A stretch of DNA of 33,840 nt from contig CAMDCJ010000005.1 in assembly GCA_945890035.1 (NCBI GenBank), positions 1-33,840 on the forward strand, given 5' to 3'. The number at the start of each line of letters is the position of its first letter. Within the stretch, counting starts at the first letter, position 1. The notes below the pieces were generated by a model. It was given only the letters and a program-made list of their open reading frames with translations, did not search any database and was not told the DNA's origin. Source of the DNA: Rickettsia typhi. Its GTDB lineage: Bacteria; Pseudomonadota; Alphaproteobacteria; Rickettsiales; UBA1997. Positions 1-8,547 of this stretch are shown here, one piece after another. The translations under genes were made by a program, and so were the position numbers.

Positions 1-103
1 GATAGGATATTTAAATAAATGTTCTGCGCGGGACACGCATATATCAAAAAATGAATCCCAAGAACAAGAAGAGGATAGAGATGCTGAGACTCGGAAAGAG
101 GAC

Positions 104-1498
104 ATGAAAAAATTTATAGCAGATAAATTGTTGCGATGGGATGTAAATAAAAAATTAGAAGATGAGTGGCTTCAAAAAATTCTCAAGGAAGAAGAAGAGT
201 CTCGTCAAAAGGAAAAGAATAAAGCTCTGCAAACTCAAAATGCTATTCAAGCAAATACCAATGAAGTTGAAGATGCAAATCTAAATGCCATGGTACTTAG
301 ATTTGTGACTTATGCTGTTTTTTTGGGAATTCTGGATATTTTAGAGTTTGCCGCAAATGTATTTGAAGAGTTTAAACTTCCAAATTTTGAGGATGGTGTC
401 AAGGCGGTTCTTCAGAATGAAAAAGTTATGGGCTTTATGGCTAAGGGAAATGAGATTTTGCATCTTGGTGATTTTGCTAAAGAGCTTTCAAAAATTCCAG
501 TTTTGAATGATTTTAATCAATTTGTTATTGATGTAGCAAAGAGTCAAGCGGTATTGCCCTTTACAGCAATTGCTGGTGAGGCTCTGGTAAGCGATTCGGC
601 GAATTTTGTATTTACGACTGCGTTGTTGCTTGTTCGATTTAACGAGGAATTTAAGCTTAATATAGAAGCTGCAAAAAAACTCAAAGAAGGCGACGCTATG
701 CTTGAAAAACTTGGGCCAGAACTCATGAAAATGGGTGAAGAGCGCATAGAGAAATCTGCTCGCTCGATTATTGAATTGGAGACGAAGGCCAATTTGAAAC
801 GCATTGATTTTAAAGTTTTACAAAATATTAGGAGTAATCCAAATCAACAAATAGATGATAAATTCAAAAAGGATTTACAATATTTCAATTTATTTTATAA
901 GGATGACCACGGCAATCAAGCCAAGGTTAGTGCATTTGATTTGCTGAATAATAAAGAAGAAAAATATGATGACCCAAAATACTTGAAGATTATGAATTTT
1001 CAAGATAAGGATGATTTAGAAGAATTAACAAAAATAGTCAGAGAAAATTCCGACAAATTAGATCTAGATCCAGACCATCAGAAATCAAGAAAAGATTTAT
1101 TATTAAAATCCATAGCAAAGCTTGATGTGCAAGAGATAAAAAATGTATTGAACGGGCTAAAAGGTGGAGCGAAACAAATAGGCGATGCAATAAAAGGCGA
1201 CGAAGACAAGCAGGATGTGGTGAATAAAATTATGCAATTAAAAAGGGGCGAAGCTGATGAGGCAACAATTAAATTGGCTGGAGCGCACACTAATGTACAA
1301 GGAAGGAGTGCGGAAATTAAAATTGAAGCAAAGAAAAATAAAGCTTCTCCGGGTGCTCCTCCGACTCTGGGTGATATTGTTTCTGGTAGCATGAAACCGG
1401 TAGACGCCATGAAGTTAGAGGGCCAAGTACAAGTTCCTTGTAGACATCAAGTGCGGGTGGGAGATCCTCCTGGTTCCGCTTATCCGAGCCGCCCTTAA
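104..1498 (+). CDS. Hypothetical protein, 464 aa, two hydrophobic segments
   Basis: I do not recognise this protein. The N-terminal 60 residues are highly charged and probably helical. Residues about 61-87 and 148-178 are hydrophobic and could be membrane segments. The remainder is Lys/Glu-rich and helical-looking, and the last 50 residues are Pro/Gly-rich, ending in a less AT-rich stretch. There is no clear signal peptide and no catalytic motif I can name. The start is uncertain. The frame is open back to position 20 without an ATG, and the purine-rich AAAGAGG at 95-101 lies too close to the ATG at 104 to be an ideal ribosome site. An 11-codon ORF in another frame (19-54) runs into it at an A6 tract, so the 5' end may be shifted. 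The next gene starts 12 bases after the stop. Membrane-associated accessory or secreted function is conceivable but only a guess. Confidence 0.6.
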   Translation: MKKFIADKLLRWDVNKKLEDEWLQKILKEEEESRQKEKNKALQTQNAIQANTNEVEDANLNAMVLRFVTYAVFLGILDILEFAANVFEEFKLPNFEDGVKAVLQNEKVMGFMAKGNEILHLGDFAKELSKIPVLNDFNQFVIDVAKSQAVLPFTAIAGEALVSDSANFVFTTALLLVRFNEEFKLNIEAAKKLKEGDAMLEKLGPELMKMGEERIEKSARSIIELETKANLKRIDFKVLQNIRSNPNQQIDDKFKKDLQYFNLFYKDDHGNQAKVSAFDLLNNKEEKYDDPKYLKIMNFQDKDDLEELTKIVRENSDKLDLDPDHQKSRKDLLLKSIAKLDVQEIKNVLNGLKGGAKQIGDAIKGDEDKQDVVNKIMQLKRGEADEATIKLAGAHTNVQGRSAEIKIEAKKNKASPGAPPTLGDIVSGSMKPVDAMKLEGQVQVPCRHQVRVGDPPGSAYPSRP

Positions 1499-1510
1499 TA
1501 AATTAATTTT

Positions 1511-2635
1511 ATGTTTCAGAAAAAAAATATTCACAATGTTGTTTTTGATTTTGCTTTAATTACCAATCAGCAAGATTTGAATAATTTTTCAGACTTAATC
1601 ACCGACGACTCAATCATTGCTTTGGATACTGAATTTACAAGGCGCACCACTTATTATCCAATCTTATCAACCATTCAAGTTGCTTTAAAAAATTTAGATG
1701 GCTCAAAAATTATTGTGATTATCGATGCCTTACAAAGCATTGATTTAACTAATATTATCAACAAAATTAATAATCCAAAAATCGTTAAAATTTTACACTC
1801 GCCTTTGCAAGATTTACAAATTTTTTATCAAATTTCTAAAAATTATCCAAAAAATATTTGCGATACGCAAATGATGGCAAATTTTTGTGAAAAAAATTTT
1901 AATGTTGGATATTCGAGCTTGGTTAAAGAAATTTTTAATATTGAAATTTGCAAAGATATGCAAATTAGCAATTGGCAAAATCGACCATTAAATAGTAGCC
2001 AAATTGATTATGCTTTGGTTGATGTAATTTTTTTACATGAAATTTATGAAAACTTTTTAGAATTTCTAAAAAAACGCCAGCAAATTGAGTGGTTTAAGGA
2101 GGAAATGGTGGATTTTATAAATAAATCATTAGATGAAAATAATAAAAATTTAATGCGTCACTTTTCAACGCGCGGTAAATCAAAGCAACAAATTTCTAAA
2201 CTTAATAATCTAGTTTTATTGCGAGAAAAATTTGCGCAAATACAAAATGTTCCGCGCGAGCATTTATTGAAAAATGAAGATGTCGAAAAAATCGCTGAAA
2301 ATTTTCAAGATTTTGATTTTAATAAAATTAATTTAAAAAATATTTTTGTTGAGGAAATTAAAAAAGCGCTGACAATTAATGAAAATTTTCTTGATAATAA
2401 CGAAGATTTTTTTATGAATGATAATCATAAAGAAATTGCGAATCAAATTAAGTCTTTAATTGCAAAAATTGCCAAAAAATACAAAATAAAAGAGCAGTTT
2501 TTATTGAGTTCTGCGCAAATTAAAAACATAGTTAAGGTTAATAAAATCAAGGACGAAGTTAATAATTGGCGTTATGAAATTTTGGGAAAAGAAATCGAAA
2601 ATTTATTAAAAAAATATGAAAATAATTGTAGCTAA
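1511..2635 (+). CDS. rnd: Ribonuclease D
   Basis: A 3'-5' exoribonuclease of the DEDDy family that trims tRNA 3' ends and other small RNAs in the cytoplasm. The acidic catalytic set is visible: D39 and E41 in the motif DTEF, D101 in the HSPLQDLQ segment, and Y167 with D171 in YALVDV. The HRDC helical domain, used for RNA binding, would occupy about residues 210-290. The length of 374 residues equals that of the usual protein (about 375). Its 3' end overlaps the start of tpiA by 20 bases, so the two are almost certainly cotranscribed and perhaps translationally coupled. The C-terminal third is very Lys/Asn-rich, as expected for AT-rich DNA. Confidence 0.93.
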   Translation: MFQKKNIHNVVFDFALITNQQDLNNFSDLITDDSIIALDTEFTRRTTYYPILSTIQVALKNLDGSKIIVIIDALQSIDLTNIINKINNPKIVKILHSPLQDLQIFYQISKNYPKNICDTQMMANFCEKNFNVGYSSLVKEIFNIEICKDMQISNWQNRPLNSSQIDYALVDVIFLHEIYENFLEFLKKRQQIEWFKEEMVDFINKSLDENNKNLMRHFSTRGKSKQQISKLNNLVLLREKFAQIQNVPREHLLKNEDVEKIAENFQDFDFNKINLKNIFVEEIKKALTINENFLDNNEDFFMNDNHKEIANQIKSLIAKIAKKYKIKEQFLLSSAQIKNIVKVNKIKDEVNNWRYEILGKEIENLLKKYENNCS

Positions 2636-3455
2636 CTGGAAAATGAATTACGGCTTTGATGAGGTCGATGATTGGATCGAGGGTTTTTATAAGGTATATT
2701 CTGATAATTTAAAAAATGAAAAATTTATTGATGTGGTTTTGTGTCCGCCATTCGTTTTGCTTGATTATATCGACACTCAACTTATTGAAGATGGTTTTCA
2801 CTTTTTAGAATTTATTGCTAGCAAAGAAAGTCGCGCCGTTGAAGATTTTGATGCAGAAGAAATTTCTAGATATGTCTACGATGCGCGTCCATTAAAAATT
2901 GGCGCACAGGATTGTGGATTTGAAGATGGGGGTCAATTTACTGGCGATGTGAGCGCCAAACTTTTACAAGAAGTTAATTGTGAATATGTTATAGTCGGGC
3001 ATTCGGAGCGCAGAAAAAATCAGCAAGAAACTAATGAAATTATTGCAAAAAAAGCCTTGAGCGCTTTTAAAAATAAAATAACGCCGATAATTTGCGTTGG
3101 CGAATCGAAAGAAATTCGTGATCAGGGGCAACATTTTGATTTTGTCAAAGAGCAAATTATAAAATCAATTCCATTAGTAAAAACCGCAAGAATTGTGATT
3201 GCTTACGAACCGATCTGGGCGATTGGAACTGGAGACACCGCGCAAGTTTCGCAAATCGAAGAAATGGTAAAGTTTATTCGTCAAGTTTATGAAAATGAAG
3301 TTGCGCAATTTGTGGAAGAATTTTTCTTAATTTATGGTGGTTCGGTTAATTCGGCCAACTCAGGTGAAATATTGAATATAAAAGGACTTGATGGTTTATT
3401 GGTTGGAAAAGCAAGTCTCGATATTGAAGAATTCACAAAAATTTTGAAGAGCTAA
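2616..3455 (+). CDS. tpiA: Triosephosphate isomerase
   Basis: Interconverts dihydroxyacetone phosphate and glyceraldehyde 3-phosphate in glycolysis and gluconeogenesis. The family signatures are all present: N7 and K9 in VANWKMN, the catalytic His in VGHSERR, the catalytic Glu in AYEPIWAIGTG, and the phosphate-binding YGGSV near the C-terminus. At 279 residues it is about 30 longer than the usual 250. The excess lies between strand 2 (VVLCPPF) and strand 3 (LKIGAQDC), around residues 55-90, and is rich in acidic residues. The active-site parts are unaffected, so it should be functional. The ATG lies inside the last codons of rnd. pabB starts one base after its stop. Confidence 0.96.
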   Translation: MKIIVANWKMNYGFDEVDDWIEGFYKVYSDNLKNEKFIDVVLCPPFVLLDYIDTQLIEDGFHFLEFIASKESRAVEDFDAEEISRYVYDARPLKIGAQDCGFEDGGQFTGDVSAKLLQEVNCEYVIVGHSERRKNQQETNEIIAKKALSAFKNKITPIICVGESKEIRDQGQHFDFVKEQIIKSIPLVKTARIVIAYEPIWAIGTGDTAQVSQIEEMVKFIRQVYENEVAQFVEEFFLIYGGSVNSANSGEILNIKGLDGLLVGKASLDIEEFTKILKS

Positions 3456-3456
3456 A

Positions 3457-4779
3457 ATGCCAAGAGATGTCATGAAGCGTCACAAAATTTCATGGCAAAA
3501 TCCACTTGAAATTGCTCATAAAATTTCACAAAATTATCAAAAAAATTGGGTTTTTTTATATTCCGCTCTTCATCAAGAAAAGCCAAATTCAAAATCCTAC
3601 ATTGCAATTTTTGAAAACCAAAAATATCGCGGAAGTGATTTCGAAGAATTGCAAAAAATTATTAAAAAAGATGTTAATCAAATCTGGTTTGGAGGCTTAA
3701 GCTACGAGCTTTCAAGCCAATTTGAAAATTTGCCAAAAACCTCAAAATCTTTTATTGATATTGAACAAATTTTCTTTAGTAAATTTGATTTAATATTGGA
3801 GTTTAACCATGACAATCAACAATTGGTGGCTCTTTATAGTGATAAAATTTTCTTAGATAAATTGTTGGAGTATAAACTTTTAGATGAAAATCAACAGCTT
3901 CCAAAAGTAGAAAAAATTTCTTCAAATTTTAGTGATGAATCTTATAAATCCTCGATAAATTCTTTAAAAGAAATGATCTCGGCTGGAGATTTTTTTCAAG
4001 CTAATTTAACGCGTAAATTTTTCGGAAAATTTAATAAAAAAGTTTCGCAAAATGAAAATTTTAAACTATTTACCGAGCTTACGAAGAAAAGCCCCGCTAA
4101 CTATTCAGCTTTTATGCGATTTGATGATAATTTTATAATTTCTTCAACTCCAGAATTGTTTTTAAAAGGTAAAAATAATAATATTTTTTCGCGTCCAATT
4201 AAAGGCACGATAAAGCGTGGAGAAACTCCTCAAGAAGATCAGAAAAATAAAAATTATTTAAAAAATTCTTTAAAAGAAAAAGCTGAAAATTTAATGATTG
4301 TTGATTTGGTGCGCAATGATTTATCAAGGGTTTGCGAGCCATTAACCATTAAAGTTAAAAAACTTTTTAACATCGCAACTTATAAAACAATTTATCATTT
4401 ATCTTCGGAGATTCACGGTAAAATCTCTCAAAAATTTTCAATTTTTGATGCAGTGCGAGTTTGCTTCCCAGCGGGTTCCATGACGGGCGCTCCCAAAATA
4501 AAAACCATGGAAGTTTTGAGTGATTTGGAAAAAATAAATCGTGGAATTTATAGCGGTGCAATTGGATATTTTAAGGGCGATAATGAAGTAAATTTGGCGG
4601 TGGTTATTCGCACTTTAATTGTCAAAGAAAATTGTTTTGAATATCAAGTTGGCGGAGCGATAACTTTTGATTCCGATGCCGAGCTTGAGCTTCAAGAAAC
4701 TTACGCTAAAGCCTCGGCAATCGAGAAAATTTTAAATTTGAAAAAAACTAATTTTTCTTCGCTTGGATTTCAAAATTAA
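3457..4779 (+). CDS. pabB: Aminodeoxychorismate synthase component I
   Basis: A chorismate-utilising enzyme that makes 4-amino-4-deoxychorismate from chorismate for folate synthesis, normally with a PabA glutaminase partner. The key diagnostic is RPIKGT at residues 246-251. The Lys (K249) marks PabB, whereas anthranilate synthase TrpE has Ala there. Other chorismate-binding motifs follow: LVRNDLSRV, FPAGSMTGAPK and the C-terminal QVGGAITFDSD. The N-terminal third is the more divergent regulatory-like half. No pabA or pabC is in the window. An alternative ATG lies five codons in (3472). The last 32 bases overlap the 3' end of the convergent YceI gene. Confidence 0.92.
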   Translation: MPRDVMKRHKISWQNPLEIAHKISQNYQKNWVFLYSALHQEKPNSKSYIAIFENQKYRGSDFEELQKIIKKDVNQIWFGGLSYELSSQFENLPKTSKSFIDIEQIFFSKFDLILEFNHDNQQLVALYSDKIFLDKLLEYKLLDENQQLPKVEKISSNFSDESYKSSINSLKEMISAGDFFQANLTRKFFGKFNKKVSQNENFKLFTELTKKSPANYSAFMRFDDNFIISSTPELFLKGKNNNIFSRPIKGTIKRGETPQEDQKNKNYLKNSLKEKAENLMIVDLVRNDLSRVCEPLTIKVKKLFNIATYKTIYHLSSEIHGKISQKFSIFDAVRVCFPAGSMTGAPKIKTMEVLSDLEKINRGIYSGAIGYFKGDNEVNLAVVIRTLIVKENCFEYQVGGAITFDSDAELELQETYAKASAIEKILNLKKTNFSSLGFQN

Positions 4780-5845
4780 CCAAGACTTCATCAAGAACGC
4801 CATTTGATTTGTTAATATTTTTGTCGCCAATATTAAAATCCGTTCTTTTTAAAACCACAGTCCCAATCGCGTGGGCGTAACGATCAGTAATTGCTTTAAG
4901 ATTAAAATTTAGATTTATCGGAACCTCTTTGCCTTTAAGTTGCAAAATGCCTTTGGCTGAAAAATTATTTTTGCCAGGCATGGCGATAAAATTATTTGAT
5001 TTGAAAATAGCTTTCGAATAAGTCTCGGTGGCAAGCCAGCCAACGCTTTTAGCGGTTTCCATAGCTTCTAAAAATGGAATTTCAATTGAGCTGGTATCGA
5101 CTTCAATTTCGACTGAATTTTTTTCGAGCAAATTTGGATCAAAATTTATTTTGCCTTTGAATTTTTTAAATGAACCACTTACTTTAGAGCCATTTTGAGT
5201 GGCAACAAATTCAAGTTTGCTTTTGTTATCAATGATTTCCCAACCTGATTCTGAATTGTTAGATTCGGTGTTTGCGCCTTGATAAATTGCCTCGCATTCA
5301 ATTTGTAAACTAACCTCGTCGGAAATTCCGGGAATGCCATAATTTATTCCAAATAATGAGCGCTTTATTTTTCCAGAAACAGTCATTCCAATGGTTTTGT
5401 TTTGAGTAACTGGGCTTTTGCCAATTTTATTAATTCTAACATCAAGAACGATAGGTTTGGCAATTTCTTTAATGGTTAATAAGCCATAGACCTTTGCGTT
5501 AGAAGAGCCAGATGCTCTTATGCTAGTGCTTTTAAATATGGCGATTGGAAATTTTTCAACATTAAAAAAATCTGCGCTTTTTAAGTGAGTGTCGAATTTA
5601 GGAAAGGCGGTGCTAATTGAATTGGTTTTTATGACGACTTCAATCGAGCTATTTTGTGGATTGCGTTCATCGACAATAATTTTACCTTCGACATCACTAA
5701 ATTTGCCACTTGGACTTGAAAATCCAAAGTGATTTGCCGACCAAACAACATTGGCGTGCATTGGGTCGATTTTGTAAAGGTCGGCGCCGTTTGCTAAATT
5801 TATAAAGCAAAAGAAATTTGCCAAAATTATTAATAATTTTTTCAT
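4748..5845 (-). CDS. Exported protein with two tandem YceI domains
   Basis: The start chosen is the ATG at 5845, which opens an ordinary signal peptide (MKKLLIILANFFCFINLANG). Longer readings have no signal-like N-terminus. The mature part has two YceI-type lipocalin-like barrels. The first (about residues 20-190) opens with YKIDPMHANVVWSANHFG and contains the typical FPIAIFKST. The second (about 205-365) opens with WEIIDNKSKLEFVATQ and contains the matching KAIFKSNNF. YceI family proteins are periplasmic and are thought to bind isoprenoid or lipid-like ligands; most are single-domain with about 190 residues. A gap of four bases separates it from ribBA, so it is probably read from that transcript. 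The ligand and role here are unknown. Confidence 0.88.
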   Translation of the reverse strand: MKKLLIILANFFCFINLANGADLYKIDPMHANVVWSANHFGFSSPSGKFSDVEGKIIVDERNPQNSSIEVVIKTNSISTAFPKFDTHLKSADFFNVEKFPIAIFKSTSIRASGSSNAKVYGLLTIKEIAKPIVLDVRINKIGKSPVTQNKTIGMTVSGKIKRSLFGINYGIPGISDEVSLQIECEAIYQGANTESNNSESGWEIIDNKSKLEFVATQNGSKVSGSFKKFKGKINFDPNLLEKNSVEIEVDTSSIEIPFLEAMETAKSVGWLATETYSKAIFKSNNFIAMPGKNNFSAKGILQLKGKEVPINLNFNLKAITDRYAHAIGTVVLKRTDFNIGDKNINKSNGVLDEVLVNFEIQAKKN

Positions 5846-5849
5846 AATT

Positions 5850-6950
5850 TTATATTTTTTTATAACCGCAAATTTTAATTTCAAAAGCATCAAGACCAAT
5901 TACGGATTTTTTGGAATTAGTTAATAGAATCAAATTTTTAATTCCTAAGTCAGCAAGAATTTGTGCGCCCGTGCCATAATTACGCAAAGTTTTTAAATTT
6001 TGCAAAGAATCGGGAGATTTATCAAAAAATAAATCTTCAATTTTTTCGTGAGGTTGACGAATAATTACGATAACGCCATTATTTAATTTGTGTATTTTAT
6101 TTAGAGCTTTTCTCAAAGAACCACTTCGCGGATTATCGTTTTCGTCAAGGCAATCGGAAATAATATTGAGATGATGCATGCGCACCAAGGTTGGTTTTTC
6201 TTGATCAATCGTGCCTTTTATTAAAGCTAAATGTTCAATATTATCTATTTTGCTTCGATAAACTCTGGCAGTAAATTCACCAAAATTTTTACTATGAAAT
6301 TTTCTTTCGGAAATAAGTTCAATAATTTTTTCTTTTTTACGGCGATATTCAATTAAATCGGCGATTGTGGCGATTTTTAAATCATGTTTTTTGGCGAATT
6401 TTATAAGGTCGGGAAGGCGCGCCATGGTGCCGTCTTCATTCATAATTTCGCAAATAACTCCCGACGGATTAAGACCTGCGAGCTTAGCAATATCAACTGA
6501 CGCCTCGGTATGTCCAGCGCGCACAAGAACGCCACCATTTTGCGCTTTAAGTGGAAAAATATGTCCGGGACTCACGATCGATTCTTTGCCTTTGGCGGAG
6601 TTGATGGCAACTTGAATTGTGGTGGCGCGATCTTGCGCTGAAATGCCTGTAGCGATGCCTTCTTTGGCTTCAATTGAAATGGTAAAAGCAGTGCGATGAC
6701 GCGATTCGTTATTTAGAGACATTAACGGCAATTCAAGTTGATTAACCCTTGATTCGTCGAGCGCCAAGCAAATTAATCCACGACCATATTTTGCCATAAA
6801 ATTAATTTTTTTATCGTCACACATTTCAGCGGGAATGATGAGATCGCCTTCATTTTCACGATTTTCATCATCAACCAAAATGAACATTTTGCCATTTTTA
6901 GCATCGTCTATTATTTCTTGAATAGTGGCGAGATTTTTATTTTGAGCCAT
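5850..6950 (-). CDS. ribBA: RibBA-type protein: active DHBP synthase fused to a degenerate GTP cyclohydrolase II domain
   Basis: The N-terminal half (residues 1-200) is 3,4-dihydroxy-2-butanone 4-phosphate synthase, which makes the four-carbon precursor of riboflavin from ribulose 5-phosphate. The metal and substrate motifs are intact: VDDENRENEGDL at 26-37, GRGLICLAL at 57-65 and RAGHTEASVD at 144-153. The C-terminal half (about 205-366) has the GTP cyclohydrolase II fold, keeping YGTGAQILADLG. It has lost the zinc cysteines: the region that should read like GDxxxSxxCDC is here SDCLDENDNPRSGSLRKAL. GTP cyclohydrolase activity is therefore unlikely. Similar inactive fusions are known in Proteobacteria as RibBX. 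It overlaps the end of ribE by 14 bases. Confidence 0.9.
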   Translation of the reverse strand: MAQNKNLATIQEIIDDAKNGKMFILVDDENRENEGDLIIPAEMCDDKKINFMAKYGRGLICLALDESRVNQLELPLMSLNNESRHRTAFTISIEAKEGIATGISAQDRATTIQVAINSAKGKESIVSPGHIFPLKAQNGGVLVRAGHTEASVDIAKLAGLNPSGVICEIMNEDGTMARLPDLIKFAKKHDLKIATIADLIEYRRKKEKIIELISERKFHSKNFGEFTARVYRSKIDNIEHLALIKGTIDQEKPTLVRMHHLNIISDCLDENDNPRSGSLRKALNKIHKLNNGVIVIIRQPHEKIEDLFFDKSPDSLQNLKTLRNYGTGAQILADLGIKNLILLTNSKKSVIGLDAFEIKICGYKKI

Positions 6951-7557
6951 GATTTTTTATAAGTTGAGAGAGATAGCGAGCGATTAAATCGATTTCTAAA
7001 TTTACCAAATCGCCGACTTTGGAATGTTGAAAAATAGTATTTTCCATGGTGTGTTTTATGATATTAATTGAAAATATTTTTTTACTTACGGCGTTAATCG
7101 TTAAAGAGGTGCCGTTAATTGTTACTGAACCTTTTGGAGCAATAAATTTTTGTAAATTTTTAGGTATTTCAAAATCAAATTTCCAAGATTCTTTGATATT
7201 TTTTATAGAAATTATTTTTGAAATATTATCGACATGTCCTGAAACTAAATGACCCCCAAATTCATCATTTAATCGCATCGAAAATTCAAGATTAATTTTT
7301 TGATTAATTTGCCAATTTTTAAGAGTAGTTTTATTGCAAGTTTCTTGCGATGCTTGAAAAGATAAAAGTAAATTTTCTTTCACGATTTTTTGTGAAATTA
7401 AAGTTAGGCAAATGCCGTTACAAGCAATCGAACAGCCGATTTTGAGTTTTCGATCCACAGCAATTTTTTCAATTTCTAAAATTAAAATTGCATCTTTTTT
7501 GGCATTAAATTCTAGATTTTTAAGCGTTGCTAAATGGGTAATAATTCCTGTAAACAT
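6937..7557 (-). CDS. ribE: Riboflavin synthase alpha chain
   Basis: Dismutates two molecules of 6,7-dimethyl-8-ribityllumazine to give riboflavin. It begins with the invariant MFTGII. It has the two-barrel layout of the family: the first barrel with CNGICLTL and GGHLVSGHVD, the second with GSVTINGTSLTIN and MENTIFQHSKVGDLVNLEIDLIARY. The length of 206 residues matches the usual 200-215. It lies six bases downstream of rpoH and overlaps ribBA, giving the order rpoH-ribE-ribBA-yceI on one strand. No FMN riboswitch could fit in front of it. The lumazine synthase and deaminase/reductase genes are not in this window. Confidence 0.94.
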   Translation of the reverse strand: MFTGIITHLATLKNLEFNAKKDAILILEIEKIAVDRKLKIGCSIACNGICLTLISQKIVKENLLLSFQASQETCNKTTLKNWQINQKINLEFSMRLNDEFGGHLVSGHVDNISKIISIKNIKESWKFDFEIPKNLQKFIAPKGSVTINGTSLTINAVSKKIFSINIIKHTMENTIFQHSKVGDLVNLEIDLIARYLSQLIKNHGSK

Positions 7558-7563
7558 GTTTTT

Positions 7564-8469
7564 TTATTTTATTAATTCGGTTATGGTTTTTTTTAATTTT
7601 TTCATGGCGCTTTCTTCGATTTGTCTAATTCTTTCACGCGAGACTTTATAATGCTGACTTAACTCTTCAAGAGTTTGTGAATCTTCGGAAAGTTGTCTTT
7701 TAAAAATAATTTCTTGCTCGCGAGTATTAAGTTTTTCAAAAGCTTGTTTAAATAAATTTCTTTGTTGATCTCTTTGTTGATTTTCAATTGAAGTTTGTTC
7801 TTGATTAGGGCGGTTGTCAGCGATTAAATCAAGAGATTCAAGGTCGCCATCATCTTCGCCAATTTTATTATTCAGCGAAGAATCATTTTGTGTTAAGCGC
7901 GAATTCATATCTACAACTTCTTGCGAAGAAACATTTAAAGTCTCGGCAATATGTTTAATTTTTTCTTGCGAAAGTCCGAATTCATTATTGTGAGCGCCGA
8001 GGCGTTTTTTAATTTTTCCAAGATTAAAAAACAATTTTTTTTGAGCCGAAGTTGTGCCGATTTTTACTAAAGACCAAGAGCGCAAAACATAATCTTGAAT
8101 AAAAGCGCGAATCCACCACATTGAATAAGTTGAAAAACGAAAGCCCTTTTTTGGTTCAAATTTTTTCAAGGCCTGAATCAATCCCATATTGCCTTCGGCT
8201 ACTAAATCAGAGGTCGGCAAGCCATAATTTTTAAATTTATTAGCGATTTTTACAACTAAGCGCAAATGGCTTTGAATAAGTATTTTGCCGGCTTCGCTAT
8301 CATTTTGCTCGGCAAAACGAGTGGCGTAATCATATTCTTGTTCTGGGGTAAGGAGTGGAAATTTTTGAATTTCACGAAGATATTTGGCGAATCCATCATG
8401 ACTTCTGGGGCCTTCAACCTTGATTAAATCGAATTTATTTTTAATGTTTTGGTTAAGTTTTTTGGTCAT
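7564..8469 (-). CDS. rpoH: RNA polymerase sigma-32 factor
   Basis: Heat-shock sigma factor directing RNA polymerase to chaperone and protease promoters. Region 2 contains SHLRLVVKIANKFKNYGLP, GNMGLIQALKKFEPKKGFRF and STYSMWWIRAFIQDYVLRSW. The RpoH box follows as QKKLFFNLGKIKKRL, which separates it from RpoD and RpoS. Region 4 has the helix-turn-helix TLEELSQHYKVSRERIRQIEE. I place the start at the ATG at 8469; an upstream TTG would add 17 Asn/Ile-rich residues unlike the family. The protein is then 301 residues, within the normal 285-305. No Shine-Dalgarno-like sequence is visible before the ATG. Confidence 0.94.
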   Translation of the reverse strand: MTKKLNQNIKNKFDLIKVEGPRSHDGFAKYLREIQKFPLLTPEQEYDYATRFAEQNDSEAGKILIQSHLRLVVKIANKFKNYGLPTSDLVAEGNMGLIQALKKFEPKKGFRFSTYSMWWIRAFIQDYVLRSWSLVKIGTTSAQKKLFFNLGKIKKRLGAHNNEFGLSQEKIKHIAETLNVSSQEVVDMNSRLTQNDSSLNNKIGEDDGDLESLDLIADNRPNQEQTSIENQQRDQQRNLFKQAFEKLNTREQEIIFKRQLSEDSQTLEELSQHYKVSRERIRQIEESAMKKLKKTITELIK

Positions 8470-8547
8470 GTTAAAAATATAATTTTGATTAATAATTATA
8501 TTTTTACTTTTAAATAAAATCAAGATTAAAGCTTTTAAAAATAAAAA

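Noticed and set aside
1078-1410. 110-codon open frame on the minus strand, Ser/Phe/Ala-rich
   Set aside because: Antisense to the 464-residue protein with no domain-like pattern; probably a shadow, though the gene on the other strand is itself unrecognised.
1400-1497. Rickettsia palindromic element inserted in frame at the end of the first gene
   Set aside because: The stretch is less AT-rich, but the only inverted repeat I find is GGAG-ATC-CTCC, far too short for such an element.
7558-7563. FMN riboswitch controlling the riboflavin genes
   Set aside because: Only six bases separate rpoH and ribE; no FMN aptamer motifs are seen before rpoH either.
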